Origin: JAGXIT01 sp049293335
GTDB lineage: Bacteria > Patescibacteriota > Saccharimonadia > Saccharimonadales > UBA4665
NCBI GenBank assembly: GCA_049293335.1
Contig: JBATSO010000055.1
Span: forward strand, 1 to 47,514
Reading direction: 5' to 3'
DNA length: 47,514 bases
Shown: piece by piece, positions 1 to 7,142 of the stretch
How the letters are laid out: the number at the start of each line of letters is the position of its first letter
How positions within the stretch are numbered: position 1 is the first letter of the stretch
Notes under the pieces: generated by a model
What the model was told of the DNA's origin: nothing
What the model saw: only the letters and a program-made list of their open reading frames with translations
Databases searched by the model: none
Made by a program: the position numbers and the translations under genes

Positions 1-19
1 GCTCCCTTCCGAAATTGAA

Positions 20-42
20 CCCCGCGCGGCAGAGCCGCGGGG
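20..42 (-). terminator. GC-rich hairpin downstream of rpmG
   Basis: A strong inverted repeat (GCCGC, loop of three, GCGGC, extended by CCCC/GGGG across a 2-nt bulge) lies 40 bp past the L33 stop codon. The tail on the minus strand is only moderately T-rich (TTCAATTT), so it is either a weak intrinsic terminator or an RNA-stabilising hairpin. I tested the adjoining bases for a tRNA T-arm and found none. Confidence 0.45.
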
Positions 43-81
43 AAATCTGGGGATTATACTAAATAAATTAATTTTTACAAA

Positions 82-285
82 TTATTTCTTAGGCTTAACT
101 TCGTTACGACCGAGGTTTTTCTTGGTCTCGGTAAAGACTACGTGCTTACGCAGTTTTTTACTGTACTTCTTAAGACTCAGCTTTTCGGGCGTGTTTTGAG
201 TGTTCTTGCTTGTATAATAAATGCGCTCACCAGACTCTTCACTCACGAGCCCGATAAGTTTACGCTTTTCACCTTTTTTTGCCAT
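82..285 (-). CDS. rpmG: 50S ribosomal protein L33, zinc-free form
   Basis: A 67-residue basic protein of the large subunit. The family pattern is clear: KNTQNTPEKLSLKKYSKKLRK corresponds to the usual NTPERLELKKYCPRCRKHT segment, followed by the terminal ETKK region. The two CxxC zinc knuckles of the C+ form are absent and there is no cysteine in the protein, so it must fold without zinc. No Shine-Dalgarno (SD) sequence is visible. A TAAAAT -10 box ends 9 nt before the ATG, which suggests a leaderless or nearly leaderless mRNA. In many bacteria rpmG sits beside tRNA genes and secE-nusG; here three tRNA genes lie upstream. Confidence 0.9.
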   Translation of the reverse strand: MAKKGEKRKLIGLVSEESGERIYYTSKNTQNTPEKLSLKKYSKKLRKHVVFTETKKNLGRNEVKPKK

Positions 286-294
286 ATCTGATGT

Positions 295-323
295 ATTTTA
301 ACAGAGATACTTATAAATGTAAA
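295..323 (-). promoter_or_regulatory. sigma70-type promoter of rpmG
   Basis: TTTACA (318-323), a 17-bp spacer and TAAAAT (295-300) read on the minus strand. The predicted RNA start falls within a few bases of the rpmG ATG at 285. It lies directly after the terminator at 328-352, so rpmG is a unit of its own. Confidence 0.6.
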
Positions 324-327
324 CAAA

Positions 328-352
328 AATACCGAGTGATCAGCTCGGTATT
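328..352 (-). terminator. intrinsic terminator of the small unit upstream of rpmG
   Basis: A perfect 9-bp stem (AATACCGAG/CTCGGTATT) with a 7-nt loop is followed on the minus strand by TATTTTTGTTT. This is a textbook rho-independent terminator. It closes a transcript of roughly 190 nt started by the promoter at 517-545. Confidence 0.75.
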
Positions 353-383
353 ATTTGCTTCCTGCAGGAATATTGAGGAGGTT

Positions 384-521
384 TTAGCAAACCAGTTTCA
401 CCTGTTTTTGCAGATGATAAGCTCGCTGTTTACTGCCCGATGCCCGTTTTTTCCGTTCATCTGGAACAAGTAAAGTTGTAAGTGTTTGGTTTTTGCGCCA
501 AGCGCTTACTACTTTGACCAT
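384..521 (-). CDS. small transcription unit: 45-aa basic peptide or a small RNA
   Basis: An open frame of 45 codons begins MVKVVSAWRKNQTLTTLL and is rich in Lys, Arg and Gln. The proposed ATG lies inside the -10 hexamer of the promoter at 517-545, so if that promoter is the real one the ATG is not in the RNA. The unit would then be a non-coding RNA of about 190 nt, or would use a later non-ATG start. The clean promoter and strong terminator on either side show that something short is made here. I recognise no family. Confidence 0.35.
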   Translation of the reverse strand: MVKVVSAWRKNQTLTTLLVPDERKKRASGSKQRAYHLQKQVKLVC

Positions 522-545
522 AGCAAACTGCTTACGCTTTGTCAA
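517..545 (-). promoter_or_regulatory. strong promoter, TTGACA-17-TATGGT
   Basis: Consensus -35 TTGACA (540-545), a 17-bp spacer and TATGGT (517-522), preceded by TGC as in extended -10 promoters. It fires leftward into the terminator at 328-352. It could also be a start site used after read-through from the PspC gene upstream. Confidence 0.6.
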
Positions 546-554
546 GGGGAAAAA

Positions 555-752
555 TTAATTTTTCGTTTCTTCGGGCACCACGAGCCAAAATATAAAGTAA
601 ACAACAATGCTCGGCCCACCAGGAAGCGCTAGCAAAAGTGCGCAAATTCGCCAAAACGTAACATCGGTGTTTGTATAAGCAGCTAGGCCGCCGCAAACAC
701 CGGCTATTTTTCTATCAGTACGCGAACGAGATAGTTTTTTCTTCATAATCAT
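555..752 (-). CDS. PspC-domain small membrane protein
   Basis: A 65-residue protein beginning MIMKKKLSRSRTDRKIAGVCGG. The KIAGVCGGLA motif followed by a membrane segment with PGGPSIVVYFIFWLVVPEE is the PspC domain, typical of stress-related inner-membrane proteins of the phage-shock family. It is the stand-alone short form. The start was set just downstream of tRNA-Thr, because longer in-frame starts would lie inside the tRNA. It is probably co-transcribed with the tRNA cluster. Confidence 0.8.
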   Translation of the reverse strand: MIMKKKLSRSRTDRKIAGVCGGLAAYTNTDVTFWRICALLLALPGGPSIVVYFIFWLVVPEETKN

Positions 753-758
753 ACAATC

Positions 759-833
<75 letters not shown>

Positions 834-850
834 CTATGCCTTGTAAGGTA

Positions 851-949
851 CTATTTCTTCTCCATGAGCTTTATAATTTTATCAAGTTTCAGAAGAATCC
901 ACGATAAGTTTAACAAAATTAGTACGCCAAATACTATTTCCATAGCCAT
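851..949 (-). CDS. hidden 32-aa single-span membrane peptide
   Basis: A reading frame of 32 codons starting MAMEIVFGVLILLNLSWILL and ending with a lysine-rich tail (KLDKIIKLMEKK). It has one hydrophobic segment of about 16 residues with a positive C-terminus. Two AAGGA motifs precede the two possible ATGs (positions 949 and 943), each with good spacing for one of them. It sits between the zinc-ribbon gene and tRNA-Thr(GGT), in the same direction. It resembles small membrane peptides in general but no named family. Confidence 0.5.
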   Translation of the reverse strand: MAMEIVFGVLILLNLSWILLKLDKIIKLMEKK

Positions 950-959
950 TCCTTATTCC

Positions 960-1142
960 TTATTTTATTAAGTTGCTGATTCGGTCCTTGGGTTTAGGAG
1001 TTTCCGTTACAACCCATACATCATCGTTTTCACAATGATACGTACATTTGTCGTACTCTTTATAGTAGGTGTGCGGTTTAAAGTTATTTGTTATTTCAAC
1101 CCGAACAACATTCATTAACTGCTTACAGTTTGGACATTTCAT
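960..1142 (-). CDS. small zinc-ribbon protein
   Basis: A 60-residue protein starting MKCPNCKQLMNVVRVEI. CPNC near the N-terminus and CTYHC about 30 residues later give a plausible four-ligand zinc ribbon. The start was chosen at the ATG just before CPNC, because the longer frame runs into tRNA-Tyr. AAGGG lies upstream. It is embedded in the tRNA cluster. Function unknown. Confidence 0.6.
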   Translation of the reverse strand: MKCPNCKQLMNVVRVEITNNFKPHTYYKEYDKCTYHCENDDVWVVTETPKPKDRISNLIK

Positions 1143-1162
1143 ACACACATCCCTTTTACTGA

Positions 1163-1248
1163 TGGTGCAGGGTGGAGGATTCGAACCTCCGAAGGCATAA
1201 GCCAACAGATTTACAGTCTGTCGTGTTTGACCGCTTCACTAACCCTGC
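1163..1248 (-). tRNA. tRNA-Tyr(GTA)
   Basis: An 86-nt class II tRNA with acceptor GCAGGGT/ACCCTGC, anticodon loop CTGTAAA (anticodon GTA), a long variable arm as expected for bacterial tRNA-Tyr, T-arm GGAGGTTCGAATCCTCC and an encoded CCA. Confidence 0.95.
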
Positions 1249-1272
1249 ATAATTCTAGATCTGTGAAAGGAC

Positions 1273-1347
1273 TGGAGCCGCCTGTCGGATTTGAACCGAC
1301 GACCTTCACTTTACAAAAGTGTTGCTCTACCACTGAGCTAAGGCGGC
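1273..1347 (-). tRNA. tRNA-Thr(TGT)
   Basis: A 75-nt tRNA with a perfect 7-bp acceptor (GCCGCCT/AGGCGGC), anticodon loop TTTGTAA (anticodon TGT), T-arm GTCGGTTCAAATCCGAC and encoded CCA. The first anticodon-stem pair is an A-A mismatch. Its 5' end abuts the stop codon of the HNH gene with no spacer. Confidence 0.93.
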
Positions 1348-1755
1348 TTAGTTGTTTTTATTATACTTGATTCTGCGCCATTCTCTACCTAAACCTCGGT
1401 TTAAGTTCCGATAGTTGGCAGTTAAGGCATGGCAATTCGGACATATAAGCTGGAGATTTTCCTCTAGATTATTGCTCGCGTCACCGTCAATATGATCAAC
1501 TTCGAGCGGGATTTTTCCCGTCCTAAGGTTTCTTTCTGACCAACCGCATTTCTGACACTGCTGCCCGTACTTTTCGTGGATGTAACGGATGATGTGACGC
1601 GAAAGTGCTTGCGCATTCTTTCCTCTATTACCATCAACCAATCCTTGTTTCCATTTTTGGATGTAACGTGCGTGCGCTGCATCACCCTGGCAGCGATTAT
1701 TACAGTATTTCTTTGAGGCTCCGCTCAGCCCTTTGCCACAACCTTGACACGTCAT
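1348..1755 (-). CDS. HNH endonuclease-family protein
   Basis: A 135-residue protein with an N-terminal zinc knuckle (CQGCGKGL...CNNRC), a second CQKC pair, and the HNH core LEVDHIDGDASNNLEENLQL followed by CPNCHALT. The core His, Asn and zinc ligands are all present, so it should be an active HNH-fold metal nuclease. Stand-alone HNH proteins of this size are common and may be phage- or intron-derived or act in DNA repair. A TATACT -10 (1762-1767, TGA before it) ends 6 nt before the ATG, implying a leaderless message. The stop codon directly touches tRNA-Thr, so the mRNA must be cut by tRNA processing. Confidence 0.85.
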   Translation of the reverse strand: MTCQGCGKGLSGASKKYCNNRCQGDAAHARYIQKWKQGLVDGNRGKNAQALSRHIIRYIHEKYGQQCQKCGWSERNLRTGKIPLEVDHIDGDASNNLEENLQLICPNCHALTANYRNLNRGLGREWRRIKYNKNN

Positions 1756-1848
1756 CTATAAAGTATATCAAAGTATTAATATGCTGCTCGTTGTCAACAA
1801 GCCTGCATTAGTCTATCAAAACAGGGGTTGCGTGACAAGACGAAAAGC

Positions 1849-2502
1849 TTAGATAACAACTTTGCGGGGGCGTAAAATACGCTTGGGGCGACCCGCGGGC
1901 ACAATTAGTTTTTTTAGTTTATCTTGAATGGCTTCGGCCTCGGCATCCATGCCCCGTTCGACATAGGCCTTATGAAGCAATGTGTAGGTTTCTTGGTTTG
2001 GTTCGAGTTCGATAGCACGGTCGAGGGCGGCAAACATTAGCTTTTCGTTACCGAGTTTTTCGCTGACTTTAGCATAGGCAACATGTCGCGCTGCCAAGGT
2101 TTCTTCGAGTTTCAGAGCTTGCTCAAAGGCAATCCCAGCTTTTTCATAATTTTCGGTTTCGTAGTATATAAGGCCAAGGTTGTGCAAGCTAGAAGGCGTG
2201 GCCTCTATACTACTGGCAATCTCAAAGCAGTCGATAGCGTCTCGAAACTCTTTTTGTTTGGCGTACAGTATGCCGAGACGGTTGTAGGCGGCAGCATTTT
2301 TTTCGTCTATCTTAAGAATGGTTAAAAGCGCCTTTTCGGCCCGTAAAAAACGGTTTTCGCGCATACCCTGGTGAGCAATATCCCACAGCTTGCCTATTCG
2401 GTCGCCAACTCGGCGTGTGAGGTCAGAATCATCCTCAACGCGGGTGCGCGCATGCACTATTCCCATAAGCCCAAAGGCACTTACAACAAGCAGTTCATAC
2501 AT
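1849..2502 (-). CDS. membrane-anchored TPR-repeat protein
   Basis: A 217-residue protein. Residues 1-17 are hydrophobic (MYELLVVSAFGLMGIVHA), probably an anchor, and the rest is helical with tetratricopeptide repeats. The pattern A..yn.lG.ly...ke...Ai..fe is seen three to four times between residues 45 and 185. The tail is Arg/Lys-rich. TPR proteins are scaffolds; no partner can be inferred. Its promoter overlaps the end of holB. Confidence 0.75.
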   Translation of the reverse strand: MYELLVVSAFGLMGIVHARTRVEDDSDLTRRVGDRIGKLWDIAHQGMRENRFLRAEKALLTILKIDEKNAAAYNRLGILYAKQKEFRDAIDCFEIASSIEATPSSLHNLGLIYYETENYEKAGIAFEQALKLEETLAARHVAYAKVSEKLGNEKLMFAALDRAIELEPNQETYTLLHKAYVERGMDAEAEAIQDKLKKLIVPAGRPKRILRPRKVVI

Positions 2503-2522
2503 ATCTTGGCCTAGTATAGCAC

Positions 2523-2550
2523 ATTATAGCGCCAGCATAAGCTCTGTCAG
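2523..2550 (-). promoter_or_regulatory. promoter of the TPR gene inside the holB 3' end
   Basis: CTGACA (2545-2550), a 16-bp spacer and a perfect TATAAT (2523-2528) read on the minus strand. The -10 box overlaps the stop codon of the upstream holB gene. A second TGCTATACT lies at 2513-2518. Confidence 0.5.
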
Positions 2551-3396
2551 CACTAGTTTGGTGTTGCCGCTTTTTCGAAGAGCGGCTTCGGCGACAAGTG
2601 ACGCTTGTAAAACTTCATGCCATTTTTTTAAGGAAGTAGATTTATCACTTATGGCCGCCTGTTGAATACTGGCGGTGGTAATTAAAACGAGCGCATCAAC
2701 AAACTGGCGTGCTACTACTTTGTCTTTAAGCGCCGCATCAATCATAGTAAGCCTGGTAAAGGTTTCGGACCGTAAGGCTTCTTTAGCGAGCTGCACCGCC
2801 TGCGCCATGCTATCTTCGTCCGTTCCAGCCAGTAAGGCGTTCATACGAGCAATGTTGTTGGGCGCTAGTAGGTTTGCTTTTGTAATTTCTTGGCTAGCAT
2901 AGCCTTGTTTTTCAAAGTAAGCGTGAATATCGGTCACCAGTGGCGTACGAACCATACTAGTTTGCAGCCGAGAACGAACCGTTGGCAGTAGCCGCATAGG
3001 CTTCGAACTGGTTAGTAAGTAGAAAGTTCCAGCAGGCGGCTCCTCTAGCAGCTTTAAAAATGCATTTTGAGCCTCGCGGGTCATAGCATCGGCATCTTGT
3101 AAAACAACGACTCTTTTTACTTCATCGTTGTTTGGTACGGTCAAACTCACAAATTGCTGCAATAATCGAACGGTATTAACACCTATAATTGCCGCTTCTG
3201 GCTGTACTATGCGGCAATATGGGTGGTGTGGCAAGTCTTCGTTAGAAACGTGCAGCAACTGGGCGGCCAATTCGCGCGCCAAGAGTGTTTTACCCTGGCC
3301 TACGCCGCCCGAAAGAAGTATCGCTTGAGTTGGTTTTTCGAGATAGCTTTCGAGTGCATGTTGCGTTTCGGGGTGAAGAACGAGCTGCGTTATCAT
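2524..3396 (-). CDS. holB: DNA polymerase III subunit delta'
   Basis: A 290-residue AAA+ clamp-loader subunit. The Walker A motif GGVGQGKT is near residue 30 and the conserved DADAMTREAQNAFLKLLEEPP segment near residue 100 is the Walker B/sensor region of the gamma/delta' family. The SRC arginine-finger motif reads SRL. The size is close to other delta' proteins. It starts one base after the rluD stop, so the two genes are co-transcribed. delta' rather than gamma/tau is chosen because of the short length and lack of a zinc module. Confidence 0.85.
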   Translation of the reverse strand: MITQLVLHPETQHALESYLEKPTQAILLSGGVGQGKTLLARELAAQLLHVSNEDLPHHPYCRIVQPEAAIIGVNTVRLLQQFVSLTVPNNDEVKRVVVLQDADAMTREAQNAFLKLLEEPPAGTFYLLTSSKPMRLLPTVRSRLQTSMVRTPLVTDIHAYFEKQGYASQEITKANLLAPNNIARMNALLAGTDEDSMAQAVQLAKEALRSETFTRLTMIDAALKDKVVARQFVDALVLITTASIQQAAISDKSTSLKKWHEVLQASLVAEAALRKSGNTKLVLTELMLAL

Positions 3397-4317
3397 TTAG
3401 CCAACCTTATCATAAAACTCGGGTGGCGTTGGAGCCTGAAACACTTTGCGTTCGTGGCCAGCCAGCAGTGTCAGCTCAAGCTCAGCGGCGTGTAAAAAAA
3501 GTCTTTCGGCTGGCTCACCAGCATATAATGTATCGCCCACAATCGGGTGGCCCTGATGGGCAAGATGCACCCTCAATTGGTGCGTACGACCTGTTTCAGG
3601 CTTTAGTTCTAGCAGGCTGTAGTCGTTTTTGTGACGAAGAGTATGGTACGTTGTTTTGGCATATTTACCTTGTGTACCAACCCTAAAGGTAGCTGGCGCT
3701 TTCGGGTTGCGCTCGATGGGCATGTCTATAACTGCGTCTGGGTGCTGCATGGCGCCCAGCACAACAGCATGGTATGTTTTTTTGGTTTTACGCTGAGCAA
3801 ACTGCTTCTGCAACCAACTAAGTGCCCCAGGCGTTTTGGCGCAAATCATTACCCCACTCGTCGCCCTATCGAGCCTATGCACAATCCCCGCCCGCTGATT
3901 GTGAAAGGTTAGACCTCGCACATCATTTTCATCGCCTTCACCCCTGTTTGCCTTATGTGAAAGGTTAGACCTCGCACAGTGGGTGCGGAGCCAAGTGGCA
4001 ACCGTGGCCTCGGGGTTAAAGGCGCCTTTGCTATGAGTAAGTAAACCGACGGGTTTATTTATGACTACACAATCATTATCTTCATAGAGTATTTCTAGTT
4101 CGATATCGGGAATTTCACTTAGTTCAGCCTCGTTAAAGTCTACTGCAACTTCGTCAAGTGGGCGTAGCTTGTAGCCTGCTTTCGTACAAACCACACCATT
4201 TACCTGCACCTTGCCGTCGTCTATCAAACGACCCGCAAAGCTACGGCTCAGCTCTGGTATAAGTTCTACGACTTTTTGGTCAAGCCGCTGTGCGCGAGTT
4301 AGTTCAAGATTACTCAT
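3397..4317 (-). CDS. RluD-family 23S rRNA pseudouridine synthase with a repeat-derived insert
   Basis: A 306-residue protein. An S4 RNA-binding domain (residues 1-60: LDQKVVEL...SFAGRLIDDGKVQVNG) is followed by the catalytic domain with INKPVGLLTH, GIVHRLDRATSG (catalytic Asp about 150) and the terminal GRTHQLRVHL motif. It should convert U to pseudouridine in rRNA. Just before GIVHRLD there is an insert of about 25 residues encoded by two direct copies of the 21-nt dispersed repeat plus a 35-nt spacer (3901-3977), read in two frames. The -10 TAAACT ends 7 nt before the ATG. Confidence 0.85.
   Translation of the reverse strand: MSNLELTRAQRLDQKVVELIPELSRSFAGRLIDDGKVQVNGVVCTKAGYKLRPLDEVAVDFNEAELSEIPDIELEILYEDNDCVVINKPVGLLTHSKGAFNPEATVATWLRTHCARSNLSHKANRGEGDENDVRGLTFHNQRAGIVHRLDRATSGVMICAKTPGALSWLQKQFAQRKTKKTYHAVVLGAMQHPDAVIDMPIERNPKAPATFRVGTQGKYAKTTYHTLRHKNDYSLLELKPETGRTHQLRVHLAHQGHPIVGDTLYAGEPAERLFLHAAELELTLLAGHERKVFQAPTPPEFYDKVG
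3901..3977 (+). repeat. two direct copies of the 21-nt element inside rluD
   Basis: Copies at 3901-3921 and 3957-3977, core AAAGGTTAGACCTCGCAC, in the same orientation and separated by 35 nt. The first shares nine further bases (ATCATTTTC) with the copy at 35611. Both lie in coding sequence and the frame stays open. Confidence 0.85.
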
Positions 4318-4375
4318 TACCTATAGTTTAACAGAGGTGGCCATAGAATGACAGCCCGGTATCGTATTGCATAAG

Positions 4376-4404
4376 AAGATCCTTTTGGCTGCGCTCAGGA
4401 TGAA
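4376..4404 (+). repeat. imperfect palindrome of the ATCCT...AGGAT type
   Basis: GATCCTTTTGGCTGCGCTCAGGATGAAC-like palindromic sequence between trpS and rluD. It belongs to the same class as copies at 30521, 31664, 31725, 35777, 36191 and 36283. Such palindromes are dispersed in many unrelated bacterial genomes. Confidence 0.6.
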
Positions 4405-4407
4405 CGG

Positions 4408-5436
4408 TTAGCGGAGGCCGATGGCTCGTTGAACACGCAGGAGCGTTGCGTTGGCAAGGTCATTCATTTTTGCCTCGGATGCCACCAGCTTCTCTGTTAG
4501 CTTCACCTCATCGACATCTGCAAGGCGTTGCTGGAAGTCGGTCAAAAAGCGTTTCATGTTGTCTGCGACCTCGGCCTTGAAGTCACCATAGCGTTCCTGG
4601 CCCTCATAGTCACGCGCAACATATTCAACTGAGCGACCTTGCAAAAGAGCCAAAATTTGTAGCAGATTGGATATACCTGGCTGATTTTCATAGTCTAGGT
4701 GAACTGCCCCGACAGAATCTGTGGCAGCACTCATGATTTTACTGGCTGCTGCATCTGGTGTGTCGCCCAGGAACACAATGCCCTTGCCGCTTTCGTCGCT
4801 TTTACTCATTTTTTTGGTTGGATCTTGCAGGTCTTTTATGCGCAGTCCCTGCTCTTTCCCAAAGAATTCGTGTTGCTTTGCAACAGGTTCTGGTACGGTA
4901 AACAGCTCACCGAACCTACTGTTCATACGCTCGGCGATATCACGCGTAAACTCAAGATGCTGCGTCTGGTCATCCCCTACCGGCACATAGCTGGCGCCGT
5001 ATAGCAAAATATCTGCCGCCATAAGTACGGGGTAGTCGAACAAACCGACACTTATTGTGTCCCCGCCGAGCTTCACCGACTTGTCTTTATACTGCGTCAT
5101 GCGCTCAAGCTGGCCCATGCCTGTAAAAGAGTTGAGAATAACCGTTAGTTCCGAATGGGCGGGCACATAGCTTTGGCGGTAAATGTGCACGTTTGGGTTA
5201 TCCAGCGGCAAGCCCGCCGCCACAAACAGCCGCAGATTATGCATAATTTGCTGTTGTAATTGACTGTGGTCGATTGGCGTCGTAAAACTGTGCAAGTCAG
5301 GCACAAACAAATGCACCTCGTAGTCGTTACTACGGGTTTTGGCCATGTCAATCAGTGGCAGCAAAGCACCAAAATAATTGCCAATATGCAGGTCGTTGTT
5401 GGCGCGCAGGCCCGTAAGAATCACTGGTTTAGTCAT
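4408..5436 (-). CDS. trpS: tryptophanyl-tRNA synthetase
   Basis: A 342-residue class I aminoacyl-tRNA synthetase that charges tRNA-Trp. The HIGH-type signature HIGN (TGLRANNDLHIGNYFGA) is at the N-terminus, GDDQTQHLEFTRDIAERMN is the TrpRS helix, and KMSKS is present as TKKMSKSDESGKG. Length is normal. The ATG at 5436 was chosen: a TATACT -10 (5443-5448) ends exactly 6 nt before it, so the message appears leaderless. The longer GTG start at 5454 would lie upstream of transcription. Confidence 0.95.
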   Translation of the reverse strand: MTKPVILTGLRANNDLHIGNYFGALLPLIDMAKTRSNDYEVHLFVPDLHSFTTPIDHSQLQQQIMHNLRLFVAAGLPLDNPNVHIYRQSYVPAHSELTVILNSFTGMGQLERMTQYKDKSVKLGGDTISVGLFDYPVLMAADILLYGASYVPVGDDQTQHLEFTRDIAERMNSRFGELFTVPEPVAKQHEFFGKEQGLRIKDLQDPTKKMSKSDESGKGIVFLGDTPDAAASKIMSAATDSVGAVHLDYENQPGISNLLQILALLQGRSVEYVARDYEGQERYGDFKAEVADNMKRFLTDFQQRLADVDEVKLTEKLVASEAKMNDLANATLLRVQRAIGLR

Positions 5437-5450
5437 AGCTCTAGTATACC

Positions 5451-6122
5451 TCACGCAACGTTTATATATCTCTGAAAAATTTCTTCTACCCTGCCTGGAG
5501 CAAACAATTGGAAGAGCTCAGGGTTACGTAACACCGAGTTCTTTGTAACATCCGTCCAGTTCATGGAACGCTCTTCGAGAACTTTTAGTAGCCATTCACC
5601 TGATGGAGTTAAGTCTTCTTCGTGAACGCCCTGTAATTCGCCGAGCAATAGTTCGCATAAAATCATGGCAGCACCCTGGGTTAATGCCGCGGTTCTGTCA
5701 TGCTCATGAATGGTTTTTGGGCGCACATTTAGGCCAATCTGACCAAGGTGGCCCTTAACTACTTCCGAAACGTGACCCATGGCAGTGTTCACGGTATTAT
5801 GACTGTTCATGAGGCAATGAACAATATTGAATCCAACCTGCGGCAATCTTTGTCGATGAGCCTTTAGCGCCTCGAATGACAGGTGCATGACACTACTATG
5901 GAGTACAAGCTGCCGCTTTTCGGTAGGGTTATCGAGCAGCCCAATCGCCTCAAGTGGCGCACACCAATGAGTTATTTCTGAATCTGCTACAACACCACCG
6001 ACTGAGCTATGCGTATTGTTGCTACTCCAGGCATCAAATGTAGCGACCTTAACCCCATGCTCCTCCATGCGTTTTAGGAGTTGCCCGCCAAGGTCACCAG
6101 CCGAACCAATAATCCCAACCAT
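5451..6122 (-). CDS. TyrA-like NAD(P)-binding dehydrogenase
   Basis: A 223-residue protein with an N-terminal Rossmann start (MVGIIGSAGDLGGQLLKRM) and a later segment EHDRTAALTQGAAMIL. That segment matches the His-Asp...Ala...Thr-Gln pattern of prephenate/arogenate dehydrogenases. Aromatic amino-acid synthesis is rarely complete in CPR genomes, so the substrate may differ. It begins two bases after the stop of a 53-aa gene, forming a two-gene operon. Confidence 0.6.
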   Translation of the reverse strand: MVGIIGSAGDLGGQLLKRMEEHGVKVATFDAWSSNNTHSSVGGVVADSEITHWCAPLEAIGLLDNPTEKRQLVLHSSVMHLSFEALKAHRQRLPQVGFNIVHCLMNSHNTVNTAMGHVSEVVKGHLGQIGLNVRPKTIHEHDRTAALTQGAAMILCELLLGELQGVHEEDLTPSGEWLLKVLEERSMNWTDVTKNSVLRNPELFQLFAPGRVEEIFQRYINVA

Positions 6123-6123
6123 T

Positions 6124-6285
6124 CTACTGTTCTTCTACTGCTTGCCCAGCAGCTACAGCCTCGAAGCCATCTTGAAAGGCTTCGTTTGCAGCGGCTTTTA
6201 TATGTTCTGGTAATAAAGTGGGTCTACACGGTAAAACTGTTTCGGTACCTACTCCTTCTGGTCTAAGAATTTCGTCTATGCTCAT
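6124..6285 (-). CDS. conserved-looking 53-aa protein of unknown function
   Basis: The frame starts MSIDEILRPEGVGTETV and is acidic and mostly helical. The ATG was chosen because AAGGAG sits 5 nt upstream; a longer frame would run back through the terminator at 6308-6331. It overlaps transcriptionally with the TyrA-like gene. I do not recognise a family. Confidence 0.6.
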   Translation of the reverse strand: MSIDEILRPEGVGTETVLPCRPTLLPEHIKAAANEAFQDGFEAVAAGQAVEEQ

Positions 6286-6307
6286 ACTTTCTCCTTGTTT
6301 CACATAT

Positions 6308-6331
6308 TTAAAAAAACCGCCTGGTGGCGGG
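6308..6331 (-). terminator. intrinsic terminator after the methyltransferase gene
   Basis: Stem CCGCC/GGCGG, loop ACCA, then TTTTTTT on the minus strand. It separates the methyltransferase (ends 6443) from the 53-aa gene. Only 22 bp remain before the next start codon, so that gene must be read from partial read-through or a promoter I cannot see. Confidence 0.8.
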
Positions 6332-6442
6332 CTATTTTGTGAGTTCAAATTTCTTTCAGCACACAGAACAAACCGCCACGGTAGTGTCGGTATACCAATA
6401 GGCTTTATTTTGTGGTGTGATCATGGAGTCAATTCTAACACA

Positions 6443-7129
6443 TTATTTTTGAAGCACAACCCAAAAATTTGTTGCTGTACCTTCTCTGCCTAGTTTATAG
6501 GCAGGCTTTTTGATTATACGAAGCTCACAAACGGTGAATATACTATAAAAATCTTTTAGTTCTGACTCTGTGTAATTCTTTTGAAATTTACCGTTTTCTG
6601 GCCAGATAGTGCTGTTTGGTTCAGGGCCTGGGTGGTGTGCTATTCGTTCAGACTCCCATTCGTCATCGGCCGAACAAACTGTTACCAGCGCATACCCGCC
6701 TGGTTTTAGGGTGCGATACATTTCATCTCGGTAAACTTCACGACCATGTTTTGTTTCGATATCTATTGAGGAAAATGAATCGATAGCGATATCGAAACAT
6801 GCGTCTCCAAACTGCCACGGTTCGTCAATGTTTGCGTTTAGAAACTTTACCTTTTTTGAAACATTATTAATTACTGCTAGTTGCTCGGCACATTTACGTG
6901 CAAATGCTATATATTCTAAGCCGACAACTTCAAACCCCTCTTTTGCCATATATACAGCATTTCTGCCCTTACCACTGCCAATGTCAACAGCTTTACCCAC
7001 CGAACAATTATTCTTATATAAAAATTCAAGAAATAGCACAACCCCACTTGCAGGTTCCGTATTTGCCATAGTCGGCAATGTGTGGCCATTTGAATGCTCT
7101 AATTCCCATACGTGTTGTTGCTGTCGCAT
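6443..7129 (-). CDS. class I SAM-dependent methyltransferase
   Basis: A 228-residue protein. Motif I is AVDIGSGKGRNAVYMA (about residue 47), followed by an acidic residue at the end of strand 2 (VVGLEY), NANIDEPW, an FDIAIDSFS motif IV region and LKPGGYALVTV (post-motif region). It binds S-adenosylmethionine; the substrate is unknown. TGATATAAT ends 7 nt before the ATG, consistent with a leaderless message. Confidence 0.8.
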   Translation of the reverse strand: MRQQQHVWELEHSNGHTLPTMANTEPASGVVLFLEFLYKNNCSVGKAVDIGSGKGRNAVYMAKEGFEVVGLEYIAFARKCAEQLAVINNVSKKVKFLNANIDEPWQFGDACFDIAIDSFSSIDIETKHGREVYRDEMYRTLKPGGYALVTVCSADDEWESERIAHHPGPEPNSTIWPENGKFQKNYTESELKDFYSIFTVCELRIIKKPAYKLGREGTATNFWVVLQK

Positions 7130-7142
7130 GAAGCTAATTATA

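Noticed and set aside
1..60. Possible tRNA end next to rpmG
   Set aside because: A GTTCAATTT string resembles a T-loop, but the flanking bases do not pair into a T-stem and no anticodon arm is found.
3901..3977. CRISPR-like repeat-spacer pattern of the 21-nt element
   Set aside because: Only two copies with one spacer, located inside a gene; other copies are inverted pairs and no cas genes are present.
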